Assembly (NCBI RefSeq): GCF_001969365.1
Contig: NZ_CP019312.1
Location: 496,001-560,000 of the forward strand
DNA from: Tateyamaria omphalii
GTDB lineage: Bacteria > Pseudomonadota > Alphaproteobacteria > Rhodobacterales > Rhodobacteraceae
DNA length: 64,000 bases
Reading direction: 5' to 3'
Position numbers and translations under genes: made by a program. The number at the start of each line of letters is the position of its first letter. Position 1 is the first letter of the stretch. Positions 36,801-45,600 of the stretch are shown one piece after another. A model generated the notes under the pieces. It searched no databases. It had not been told where the DNA came from and was given only the letters and a program-made list of their open reading frames with translations.

Positions 36801-38447
36801 CTGCTCAGTGGTGCTGAGCAGAACTTTGAAGCGATTGAGGGGATGCGCTTTACCCTCGACAGCGGCGTGGACGGCGAAAACATCACGGTCATCGAAAACT
36901 TCAACCTCGACCGCTTCGGCGAGATCACCGTCTCGGCCGGTATTCAGACCCAGCCCACACAGCTCTTCGATGCGCAAACCGAACAGGATGAGGTGCAAGC
37001 ACTGATCGAAGCCAACCTGAACAACCGTCTCATCATCGACGATGGCGTGTCGGCGCAAAATCCGGACGAATTCGTCTATATCCCGAACACCACGGAAGGC
37101 GACAATGGCAACGGGTATCTGGACGCGGGCGACACGTTCACAGCCGATGGCCCGACACTGCGTTTGGGGGCAGAGATTGACGGTCCCACCAGTGGCGTCA
37201 TGACGTTTGGCTTCGGCGAATATCGGATGCTGGTCGATGGTCAGTTGAACATTGATGAGACGACGAATTCGGAAGCGCGCGAAGAAGACGCACCAGATGT
37301 AGGTGGCAATATTCAGGTCGCGTCGATCAACGTCTTGAATTATTTCACGACGCTACGTGGCGAGGGCACCTCCGGTCCCGGTGAGCTTAACCCGCGTGGC
37401 GCATCCTCCGACGCCGATCTGGAGCGGCAAACCGATAAGTTGGTCGACGCGATAACCGGAACAGGCGCCGAGATTTTTGCGCTGCAAGAAATCGAGAACG
37501 GTGGATTTGCCGAGGGTTCGGCCATCGACGCGCTGGTGGACGCCCTGAATGAGGATGCGGCGATGTCCGGCTCTGGCGCGAACTACGCTTTTGTCGATCC
37601 AACGGCAGATGCGGGCTTTATTGGCACCGATGCAATCACCACCGGCATCATCTACGACGCCAACGCGGTGACGGTCACCCATGCCGAATTCCTCGTTTTC
37701 GATGAGGCGTCCGCGGCGACCACCTTTGCGCTGGCCGATGTGCTGAACGCGGTGGTTCCCGAGGAAGATCAGGTCGGCGACTTCCAGCGGAACCGCCCAG
37801 CGGTGGCCGCCACCTTTGAGGACAACGAAACGGGCGAGACGTTCACCATCGTCTCGAACCACTTCAAGTCCAAAGGTCCAAGCGGTCTGGATGATCTGGT
37901 GGAGGCCGCTCAGGACTATCTCGACAACGGCGGTACAGACATCACCCAGGCCGATATCGACGCATTGGTCAATGACCCGAACTATGACCAGGGCGATGGC
38001 CAGGCGTTCTGGAACCAGGTCCGTGCGGACGCCGCGGGTGAAGTCCAGAGCTGGATCGAAAACGACTACATGGGCACAGGCGTCGACAACTTCATCATCA
38101 TGGGGGATCTGAACGCCTATGCGAAGGAAGACCCGGTGCAATCGCTGACGGATGACCCCGGTCTTGTAGATCTGATAGATCAGTTCATTGGCCAGGATGA
38201 AGCCTACAGCTTTGTCTTCGACGGTCAGCGAGGTGCACTTGATCATGCGATTGCATCGGGTGGCATGGCTGACATGATTACAGGTGCGGAAGAATGGCAT
38301 ATCAACGCGGATGAGCCGGACTTGTTGAGCTACAACGCGGCCTTCAACAACCCCAACTTCTATGAGCCAAGTCGTTTCGCCTCCTCTGACCACGATCCGC
38401 TCATCATTGGCATCGACACAAGCCCCGACGATAGCGTCATATCGTAG
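33819..38447 (+). CDS. Multidomain secreted endonuclease/exonuclease/phosphatase-fold protein with RTX repeats
   Basis: This is a 1542-residue acidic protein. In order: RTX nonapeptides (about 5-75, GGGNDLVFAG, GGAGNDRIFGG); a VCBS/cadherin-like tandem domain (about 145-235, ending EGENDAPT); a second cadherin-like domain (about 240-335); two tandem copies of a domain of about 210 residues (about 340-555 and 557-770); a Calx-beta domain (about 775-890); an OB-fold segment (about 890-985); and an ExeM/NucH-type endonuclease/exonuclease/phosphatase domain (about 1165-1530). Catalytic-type motifs are ASINVLNYF, LQEIENGG, NHFKSKG, MGDLNAYAKEDP and SSDHDPLI. A likely role is extracellular DNA degradation for phosphate or biofilm turnover. 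RTX at the N-terminus rather than near the secretion tail is unusual. Confidence 0.85.
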   Translation: MGYFSSNFIFGSFGSDTLNGTNKRDFIFGFFGDDRIKAGGGNDLVFAGFGNDTIHGGAGNDRIFGGFGFDTAAYSGSINDYSISTFGQSGPTIVKSINAVDDAGRDKLYSVEALYFEEDDYTLFLDGRNNAVLAGDDAFATGENTTLTIGVGALLENDQEFDGDTLEITGVSGTSASGATVELVDGQVVYTPGDLFDMLGSGETATDTFTYTVTDNQGSTVTATVTVTIEGENDAPTLLAVDQICLIEGNGTFQAVIAASDVEGDMLSFALAGVDAELFTIDAETGAISFITTPTADNPLDQGGDGIYDLELLVSDGTNTTSQEIQVQVQRTPGNGGSGPIAFDMVGSASLGLLGFVSTAPAFSSAGDGFGFFQVGAGSVPFSLIDDSAAVFPGDSLGIIDSNSNTDVFFGVTDTINSDNPTDEAYEAQWSFDIAGQTELSLSVDVGAMGDFESSDSFTLTYNIDGGAEIVLFDFVADEDASLDYTLANGDVETLDDPLTVAGSGEVLSNILQTLSASLEGTGSVLNVTLTASTDGGSEAFAMQNLVIEAAAPSGPQVVASALTGDADRNLISFTNNAPAFSSPGDGFGIFQVGTSASIPFSLVDDSNAGFANDTLGIIDAATNTTSFFGVTDSVNSDTTGPVSATWAFDISGFSDLVLSLDAGAMGDFEGSDSFTFTYNIDGGTEMTLFDFVADEAASLDYTLADGDVFTLNDPLTVAGSGEVLSNVLQTLSGAIEGEGSILNLTFTAETDGGSEAFAFQNLVIEGTGGTSEPEPPTYSISTSSGDALEGDEGGTEYSFLITRDGDVSEAGSVDFTIGGDVDADDFGGTLPAGTVTFAAGQTCATVTFTVTGDEVIEDDETFTVTLSNPVGGEITTDSASVEILDDDDITLISDVQGEGDASALVDQVVTVEAIVTYVTSDGYFLQEQDSDSDGNALTSEGIFVFTGGVDQPAVGDLVVTRGVVDEVFGQTQLSQDFVRVVSSGNPLPMAAAVLLSGAEQNFEAIEGMRFTLDSGVDGENITVIENFNLDRFGEITVSAGIQTQPTQLFDAQTEQDEVQALIEANLNNRLIIDDGVSAQNPDEFVYIPNTTEGDNGNGYLDAGDTFTADGPTLRLGAEIDGPTSGVMTFGFGEYRMLVDGQLNIDETTNSEAREEDAPDVGGNIQVASINVLNYFTTLRGEGTSGPGELNPRGASSDADLERQTDKLVDAITGTGAEIFALQEIENGGFAEGSAIDALVDALNEDAAMSGSGANYAFVDPTADAGFIGTDAITTGIIYDANAVTVTHAEFLVFDEASAATTFALADVLNAVVPEEDQVGDFQRNRPAVAATFEDNETGETFTIVSNHFKSKGPSGLDDLVEAAQDYLDNGGTDITQADIDALVNDPNYDQGDGQAFWNQVRADAAGEVQSWIENDYMGTGVDNFIIMGDLNAYAKEDPVQSLTDDPGLVDLIDQFIGQDEAYSFVFDGQRGALDHAIASGGMADMITGAEEWHINADEPDLLSYNAAFNNPNFYEPSRFASSDHDPLIIGIDTSPDDSVIS

Positions 38448-38843
38448 AAAACGAGCAAAGGGCCTCGGATGCGCGGACGAACATGCGCGTCCGGGGCGTT
38501 ACTTCCACAGATTGGAAACCTTCTGTGTCCCCCGGTCTCGCGGAGGACTAAAACTGTGGCGAGAGCAGTCCCGAAGTCGCACAAGCTGCTGTTCGCGGTT
38601 GTCCGCTAGATTGTTGGAGGGATCATCTCCTTTCCAGTCCTCTGGATTACACTGACAACCTTCAGATCACATTCAGACGTGCTGAGGTCTCCGCCGGTTC
38701 TTGTGAATTTCGAGTGGGCTATGGGTGCTTTCCGAACCCTTTGGGACGGGACAGACACCGGACGATACTTGCTCAACTCGACCCTCACTTCGCGTAGGTT
38801 CACCACCGCTACCTTGCTTGTCGCGATCCCAGCCGCTTGATCC
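38448..38843. other. Non-coding stretch between nuclease gene and permease pseudogene
   Basis: No credible gene is visible on either strand. Short ORFs here lack homology and ribosome-binding sites. The right end may contain the lost 5' part of the permease pseudogene. Confidence 0.5.
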
Positions 38844-39410
38844 TTGGCCTGCATGCCACTCAGACGGGCGAGAGTAATTGCTCTTGGCATGGCGCCCAAG
38901 ACGATGATGCCATCCATCGCACTTTCAATGCCGATCCTTCTGATCGGCATCAATCCGGGACTGCTCGACATGAGTTTCGAGCTGGTGTGTATTGTGATGC
39001 TCATTAGTCTAACGATCGTCGTCTGGATGCACTTTTTATTTTTTGTGCGGGATATTCCGATAGAGCTTTCAAAAGCCGCGAGATTAATGGGGCAAGCCCT
39101 TTAAGGGAGATCATGCTCATTCTGATCCTACTGGCTAGTTTGATAATCAGGTCGATGTTTGCGTTATCCGCCATGCTTACTGGAACGAGCCGTTTTGGGT
39201 GTTGCTCTTCTCCGCCTCAAGAGCCGACATGATATCGACCTTCCTCGCCAGCTACTCGAACAGCACATACTTGGCGCAAATCAGCGCCGCATCTGTGATC
39301 GCGATATTCTTGATCATATTTCCCGGATGGCTTTGCCAGAGGCAGACTATTTGCGGGCAGACACGTGGCGCGATTACGGCAAAGAACAGGCCAATCCTGC
39401 ATATCGCGTT
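38844..39410 (+). pseudogene. Carbohydrate ABC transporter permease (MalG type), decayed
   Basis: Two different frames carry consecutive MalG-like segments. Frame one (38844-39104) shows MMPSIALSMPILLIGINPGL, then a hydrophobic helix and the EAA-loop equivalent RDIPIELSKAARLMG, followed by a stop. Frame two (from about 39178) shows YWNEPFWVLLFSASRADM, then QISAASVIAIFLIIFP and QRQTICGQTRGAITA, matching the C-terminal end of sugar permeases (AAxVIAxxP, QRxxVxGLTxGAVK). The N-terminal third and part of the EAA loop are missing or frameshifted. It is the only remnant of that transporter here. Confidence 0.65.
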
Positions 39411-39431
39411 AAAAACGCGGTCTTCTCCTAC

Positions 39432-40176
39432 TGAAGTGGTCCTCCGCTATGTTTAGAAAAACGGAGGAAAGCCATGGCCAACAAGCGACCGAAGCCCGAA
39501 GAGATTGCCACGAAGTTACGGCAGGTTGAGGTCCTGACAGGGCAAGGCATGCCGCGTCTGGATGCGATCCGACAGATCGGTGTGACTGAGCAAACTTATT
39601 ATCGCTGGAGTGCAGGCGGATAGACCTGAATGTCTCGGAGCGCCGCGCTTGCCGTGTTCTGAGGCAGCATCGATCCACGCAACGCAAAGTCCCCTTTGGA
39701 CGTACTGATGAAGAAGAGCTTGTAGCGGATATGATCGAGCTGGCCCGGCAATACGCGTGGATCGCAAGCTAAACCCAGCCAATGTAATCGACGTGCTGAG
39801 CGACCTATTTATCCTGCGTGGCATCCCTGCGTTCATTCGTTCGGATAACGGCCCAGAGTTCGTTGCTCAGGCCGTGAAGATTGGATTAAGGCTGTTGGGG
39901 CAAAGACGGCATACATCGAACCCGGATCACCCTGGGAGAACGGATACTGCGAAAGCTTCAACGCACGGTTCCGGGACGAGTTCTTGAAGGGCGAAATCTT
40001 CTACAGCCTGCGTGAGGCTCAAATCCTGATCGAACAATGGAGGAAACATTACAACACCAAACGCCCACATAGGGCTCTGGGCTATTGCCCTCCGGCCCCG
40101 GAAACCATCGTCCAGATGGACCCCAGGCCGGCCATGCACTAACAATCAAATTGGACCACTAAGCTGGGGTTGATCA
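39432..40176 (+). mobile_element. IS3-family insertion sequence remnant with internal deletions
   Basis: The left boundary carries TGAAGTGGTCC (39432-39442) and the right boundary GGACCACT followed by AAGCTGGGGTTGATCA (to 40176), forming short inverted ends. OrfA starts at 39474 (MANKRPKPEEIATKLRQVEV) after GGAGGAAA but jumps after YYRW into orfB sequence (LNVSERRACRVLRQHRST). A second deletion after MIELARQYAW joins to the catalytic core (RKLNPANVIDVLSDLFILRG, IRSDNGPEFVAQAV), which is then frameshifted before ENGYCESFNARFRDEFL. The element cannot make an intact transposase. Confidence 0.85.
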
Positions 40177-40193
40177 GGACCGCTTGACAGATC

Positions 40194-41309
40194 TCAGCAT
40201 CCCGCAAACTGCAAAAGCCCTGCTCCGAAAACTGTGTCGCGCCCGGCGGGCCCCAAATCTGTCGATGTGGCAGTGAAATGCCTACGGATCGCCTCGACCG
40301 GTCGGCGCACCAGATTTGCGTCCGCCGCGATGGACGCGGTCACGAAAGGCACGGCCATTGAGGTGCCGCTGGCGATCCGCAGGCGCGCACCGTCGCGCAC
40401 GATAACATCGACGCCCGGCGCGGCCACGTCCACATGGGGCCCACGTCCTGCGTTGCGGAACACCGCGCCGTCGCTGCCGACTGCCGTCACGCCCAACACG
40501 AAGGGAAAGGCGGCGGGAAACTGGGGTGGCGCGCTCGGGCCATCATTGCCGACGGCGGCCACCAGAACCATACCGTCTGCCACCGCCCGCGACAGGGCCC
40601 GGTTCATCAGCTTGTTGCGTGGCCCGGCCATGCTGATGTTGACAACGCGCACCTCGTTCGCCGCCAGCCAGTCTAGGGCGCGCAGGATCGGAACGACACC
40701 CGCCGCGTCGCCCTCAGCGACGACGTTTGCGCTGTAGAGCGGCGCGCCGCGCAACCGTCCCGGCCCTATGAGCAGCGCGGCAATCCGACTCCCGTGATCC
40801 ATGGCTGCTGCGTTGGATCCGTCGCCAAACACGTCCTGAACGATCTGACCGGAGGTGAGACCGGGATGGCCCGGAGCCACCCCGCCGTCGATCATGCCCA
40901 CACGAGCGCGGGAAACGCAGCCCCCATCGGGCCAGCCAATCATGGATGCGGCATAGTCAAGGCGCGCCTGTCCCTGGCTCTGCAAACGGTAGAGGTGGTT
41001 GGCTCCTGCCGTCACGCCGGGGACGGCGGCCTCGATCTCGTCGATGGCCTCGGGGATGGTGGTGTCGATGGGAATGCGAAACACGACCATCGTGTCGTCA
41101 AGACGGGGCAACGGGTGCTGGGCAAGCAGGACGTAGCCGCGCGCCTCGGCTTCGGTGATCAGCACCTCGGGCGCCTCGGCCGTCAGCACGACCAACTGCC
41201 GTTCGTCAGTCACGGCAAAGGGCAAGCCACCCGGCCCGGCGCCGCGGGGTGGCCCTACAGGTCCGCAGGCGGCCACGAAAAGACACAAGAACACGGTCAA
41301 ACGGATCAT
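40194..41309 (-). CDS. Subtilisin-family (S8) serine peptidase lipoprotein
   Basis: This is a 371-residue exported peptidase. The start at 41309 gives a signal with lipobox FVAAC (Cys15); the longer open frame upstream lies inside the anti-sigma gene. Residues about 30-110 resemble a subtilisin propeptide. The catalytic Asp141 is in VGMIDGGVAPGH, His172 in MDHGSRIAALLIG, the oxyanion Asn in AAVGNDGP and Ser317 in ASGTSMAVPF, so the triad is complete. It is the last gene of a sigma/anti-sigma/protease operon, one base after the anti-sigma stop. A role in cleaving the anti-sigma factor or a secreted partner is inferred from context. Confidence 0.88.
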   Translation of the reverse strand: MIRLTVFLCLFVAACGPVGPPRGAGPGGLPFAVTDERQLVVLTAEAPEVLITEAEARGYVLLAQHPLPRLDDTMVVFRIPIDTTIPEAIDEIEAAVPGVTAGANHLYRLQSQGQARLDYAASMIGWPDGGCVSRARVGMIDGGVAPGHPGLTSGQIVQDVFGDGSNAAAMDHGSRIAALLIGPGRLRGAPLYSANVVAEGDAAGVVPILRALDWLAANEVRVVNISMAGPRNKLMNRALSRAVADGMVLVAAVGNDGPSAPPQFPAAFPFVLGVTAVGSDGAVFRNAGRGPHVDVAAPGVDVIVRDGARLRIASGTSMAVPFVTASIAADANLVRRPVEAIRRHFTATSTDLGPAGRDTVFGAGLLQFAGC

Positions 41310-41310
41310 A

Positions 41311-41880
41311 TCACTCCTCGGCAACGATTTCGACCAGCGGTGAGGTTTCCAGCGCCGTCTGCGCCGCCTCGCGCGCCGCGGCATCGACGAAGACCAACCG
41401 GTAAAGACCAAGCGCCGACGGCCCATCCATGATGCTTGCGCCGGTCTCGCGCAGCAAGGCCTCGATCTCAGCCGCGGTGGTCTCCGCCTCGAACGCCACG
41501 GCGAGGGTCGCCTCCGCCGGCGCTTCGGTGACCGTACGATACAGCGGGCCATCCCCAGAACCGTCACCGACGACCAGAAAGGCCCCCTGAACCAACACCA
41601 CCGCTCCTAGAAAAAGGGCCGCGATGCGCCACACGGGCCGGTGTGGCAAGTTGGCAGGCTTGGTTCGGTCGATTTCGGCGGCGAGCCTGTCCCAACCTCC
41701 TTGCGCAGCGCCCTCACCCTGCGCCAATGCGCCCCGCAGCCCAGCCATCAACGCCAGTTCCGCCCGCAGGGCGGGGTCTGCCTCGGCCTGCGCCTCGATC
41801 CGGGCTGCCGTCTCGGGGTCGGTTTCACCGCGCAGGTGCGCCAGCAATGTGTCTTCGCTCAATCCGTCTGGTCGGTCCAT
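41311..41880 (-). CDS. Anti-sigma factor with periplasmic propeptide-like domain
   Basis: This is a 189-residue membrane protein. The cytoplasmic part (1-80) has a helical, acidic anti-sigma-like start (LSEDTLLAHLRGETDPETAA) but no Cys/His zinc motif. A single transmembrane helix spans about 85-104 (IAALFLGAVVLVQGAFLVV). The periplasmic part (about 112-189) contains TLAVAFEAETTAAEIEALL, TGASIMDGPSALGLYRLVF and LETSPLVEIVAEE, a beta-alpha-beta pattern like a protease inhibitor/propeptide (I9) fold. It lies between the ECF sigma gene and the subtilase gene, so regulated proteolysis of this protein is a good hypothesis. Confidence 0.8.
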   Translation of the reverse strand: MDRPDGLSEDTLLAHLRGETDPETAARIEAQAEADPALRAELALMAGLRGALAQGEGAAQGGWDRLAAEIDRTKPANLPHRPVWRIAALFLGAVVLVQGAFLVVGDGSGDGPLYRTVTEAPAEATLAVAFEAETTAAEIEALLRETGASIMDGPSALGLYRLVFVDAAAREAAQTALETSPLVEIVAEE

Positions 41881-41943
41881 GTCAACCTCTTTGCCAGGTT
41901 ATGCCGTACATATTGGACGAGCGAGAAGCGGAACGGTTCAAAA

Positions 41944-42513
41944 TCATTTCAGCTTGCCGCGTGACAGGCACCGCATCAAGCTCTGCTTGGCGTGATGAAT
42001 GCGGCTTTTTATCGTGCCTTCTGGGACATTTTCCACCACGGCCACCTCAGCGCAGGTCATCTCTTCGTAGAACGCCAGATGTATCGCGGCCCGCTGACGC
42101 TCTGGCAACTTGTCGAGACAAGCCCGCAGCCGCGCCGAATCCTGTGAGGCGCCGATCACAGCCTCCGGGTCCGGTGCATCATCTGGCCGCGTCTCGTCAG
42201 CCTCGACCAGAGTGACGCGAGCTTGCTTGCGAATGTGATCAACGGTCTTGTTGCGCGCCAGGGTCAGGATCCAGGACCGCACGCTTGAACGACCCTGAAA
42301 GCCCGCTGCACCACGCCATACGCTCAGCATCGTGTCATGGACAATGTCGTCGGCCTCGGCAGCGTCCCTGACGCGTGGACGAACAAAGCGGGCCACCGCG
42401 TCGGCATGGGCTTCGTACAGTATTTTCATGGCTGCCATGTCGCCCTGCCCAATACGAGCCAGAAGGGTCGCATCCTTAGATTCGCTTCGGGGACGGATGT
42501 TCTGTTCGGTCAT
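41944..42513 (-). CDS. ECF RNA polymerase sigma factor
   Basis: This 189-residue sigma-70 relative of the ECF group starts at 42513 (MTEQNIRPRSESKDATLLAR). Region 2 contains EADDIVHDTMLSVWRGAAGF and VRSWILTLARNKTVDHIRKQ, and region 4 contains LPERQRAAIHLAFYEEMTCA with EGTIKSRIHHAKQSL. The anti-sigma gene follows after 63 bases. It is divergent from the large RTX gene starting at 42689, with 175 bases between, which makes that RTX gene and this operon likely targets. Confidence 0.92.
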   Translation of the reverse strand: MTEQNIRPRSESKDATLLARIGQGDMAAMKILYEAHADAVARFVRPRVRDAAEADDIVHDTMLSVWRGAAGFQGRSSVRSWILTLARNKTVDHIRKQARVTLVEADETRPDDAPDPEAVIGASQDSARLRACLDKLPERQRAAIHLAFYEEMTCAEVAVVENVPEGTIKSRIHHAKQSLMRCLSRGKLK

Positions 42514-42688
42514 CACCGGCGACCTTACATGGCCGTATGCCCGATTCAATGGCTTTTGCCGATGCCGCCGCGACCCGGCAGGGAGCGGCCAGTTTCCCCA
42601 AGGTCAAAAAAGTTTGAACCGAATGCGGAGGTCCACCGACCCATCCATATCCAACGCCCATTTGGGCACCAACATAGGGACAAGACAG

Positions 42689-45600
42689 ATGGCCAATATT
42701 AACGGTGACAATACTTCGGAAATTTTGAACGGGACGAATGACGCGGACAACATTGATGCAAACGGAGGCAATGACACGGTCAACGGATTTGGTGGCAACG
42801 ACACGATCTTTGGCGACGGCGGCAATGATCTGCTGTTCGGTGGCGACGGCGACGACAGCATCAATGGCGGTGACGGCCAAGACACAATCGACGGCGGAGC
42901 GGGCGCGGACTTCATCGATGGCCGCGGCGGAGACGACATTGTCAGCTACGCGAATTCTGACGAGGGTGTGCGCATCGGTCTTAACTTTGGTGTCGGCACC
43001 GGCGGGCATGCAGAGGGTGACAGGCTGGATAACATCGACGGCTTTATCGGGTCCGATTTCAACGACCGGCTCGATGTGAACGCCAACCGCAGCAACTTGT
43101 TCTTCGACGGTGGCGACGGTTTCGACTCCCTGTTTCTCAACGAGTTTCAGGATCTCCGCAACGACACGCTTTTGAACTTCGAGCGTATCGTTATTGCCGA
43201 TTCCACCTCTGGGCGCGTCGGCTTCGATATCAAGTCCGATCAGCTTGCTGACCTGGAAGAGATCAATGTCCGCAGCTTCTCGGGCGATGTTGACCTCTTT
43301 TTCGACATGGAAAACGGCGTCAACGCTGACCTGTCTGGCATCAACTTCACCGGTTTTGACCGCAACGACACCATTCGGGTCCAAGGTGAGAACGACGCTG
43401 ATTTTATCGTCGGATCGACACAGAACGACCGGATCGAGGCCCGAAGCGGCAACGACACGGTCGATGGTGGCGACGGCGATGACACGATCTTTGGCGGCAA
43501 CGGCGATGACATTCTGATTGGCGGCGCGGGCGCGGATGAACTGAACGGCGGCGACAATCGTGACACCGTCAGCTACGCCGACTCCGCCGAGCGCGTGATC
43601 GTTAGCCTGAACCGGGGCATCGGTGTCGGCGGCGACGCCGAGGGCGACACCTTTTCCGGCATCGACGGCTTCATCGGGTCGGCCTTCAACGACCGTCTGC
43701 GCCTCGAAGAAGACCGTAACAACGTCGGGCTTGACGGTGGCGACGGTTTCGACACGCTCGAATTGCGCGAGTTCCAAGAATTCCGCAACGACACGATCTC
43801 GGGCTTCGAAGACATCCTGATCAACGACAGCACCAGCGGCCGCAAGGGCTTCAACATCAACTCGTCGCAGCTTGATGATATCGAACGCATCCGCATCAAC
43901 AATGGCAGCGGCGACACGGCGGTCGACATTGCCATCGTCATGGATGGCGCCGATGTGGACCTTTCGCAAATCGAGTTTATCGGGTTCACCGACAATGACA
44001 TCATCCGTGTCATCGGCGAAAGCGACCGTGATGTCATGATCGGCTCGACCGGCAATGACAGCCTTGACGGCGGCAGCGGCAATGACGACTTGTCCGGTTT
44101 GGAAGGCGATGACCGCCTTGAAGGCGACAATGGCAAGGACACACTGAACGGTGGCGAAGGCGATGATAGCCTATTCGGCGGAGACAATGATGATCTGCTT
44201 ATCGGCGGTGAAGGCGCCGACATTCTGAACGGCGGTAGTGGCGAAGATGTCGCCGACTACTCCGCATCCGACGCAGCCGTTGCGGTGAACATTGCGGCCA
44301 GAACCGCTTCGGGGGGCCACGCAGAGGGTGACCAGATCAGCGGGATCGACGGTATCATCGGTTCGGCCTTTGGCGACACGCTGGACGGCGACGGCCGCGC
44401 CAACCAGTTCTTTGGTGAGGACGGCAATGACTCCATCACCGGTGGCAGCGGTGACGACACGATCCGCGGCGGCAACGGCAACGACAGCCTAATCGGCGGC
44501 AACGACCAGGACGAGATCAGTGGTGGTGAAGGCGATGACCGCCTGATCGGTGATGCTGGCAACGATGTGCTGGACGGTGGCGACGGCAACGACCTCTTCC
44601 TTGGCGGCACGGGCAATGACATCCAGATCGGCGGCAATGGCAACGATTTTTTCTTCGGCGGAGCCGGTCTGGATATTCACATCGGGGGCAACGGGTTTGA
44701 TGTCGTTTCCTATCGCAACGAGACGTCCGCCATCACATTGAACATGAAGGCACCGAACTCGGGCGTTGGCGCTGCCGATGGTGACAGCTTCTTCGACATC
44801 GAAGTCATCGAAGGGTCAGATTTCAACGATCTCTTCATCGGTGACAGCCAGAATACGATCTTCCGCAGCGGTACAGGTGCTGACACGGTTGACGGTGGCG
44901 CAGGCATCGACACGGCCGACTATATAGGGTCCGACGAAGGGGTGGAGATCGACATGCGTGAGGGCACCCAGTCGGGTGGCGACGCTCAAGGCGACGTGCT
45001 TCTCAACATTGAGAACGTGTCCGGCTCCAACTTGAACGACGAGATCTCCGGCGATCAGCAGGACAACCGCCTGCGCGGCCGCGACGGCAATGACCGGCTG
45101 AATGGCCGTGACGGCGACGACTTCTTGGAAGGCGGAGAAGGTCGCGATACGATTACCGGCGGCGAGGGCGACGATACAATTATCGGTGATGAGGGCAACG
45201 ACATCGTTGCGGGCAACACCGGTGAAGACGTCATCGACCTCGGTGCAGGCAATGACCGCGCGGTCTGGCGCAATGGCGATGGATCGGACACTGTGGATGG
45301 TGGCGACGGCTACGACACGCAAATGGTCCACCTGGCCGAAGATGCCGCCAACCTGGTCACGATCTCTGCAGATGGCGACCGGACCGCGTTCGAGCGTACC
45401 AACCTGGGCAACTTCACCCTGGACCTGGATGTTGAACAGCTCGACATCAACGGCGGCACCGGCAACGACGTCATCAATGGCGCGACAGCCGCGCTCAACA
45501 TTGAGGTCGAGGGCCGCGAGGGTGATGACACCATCACCGGTGGCAGCGGCGACGACACGTTCCTGGGTGGCGAGGGCAACGATGTCCTGTCTGGCCGTGA

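Noticed and set aside
42476..43969. Minus-strand 497-residue open frame across the sigma promoter and RTX gene
   Set aside because: Val/Ala/Ile-rich antisense product of RTX repeats; the sigma and RTX genes on either side are well supported.
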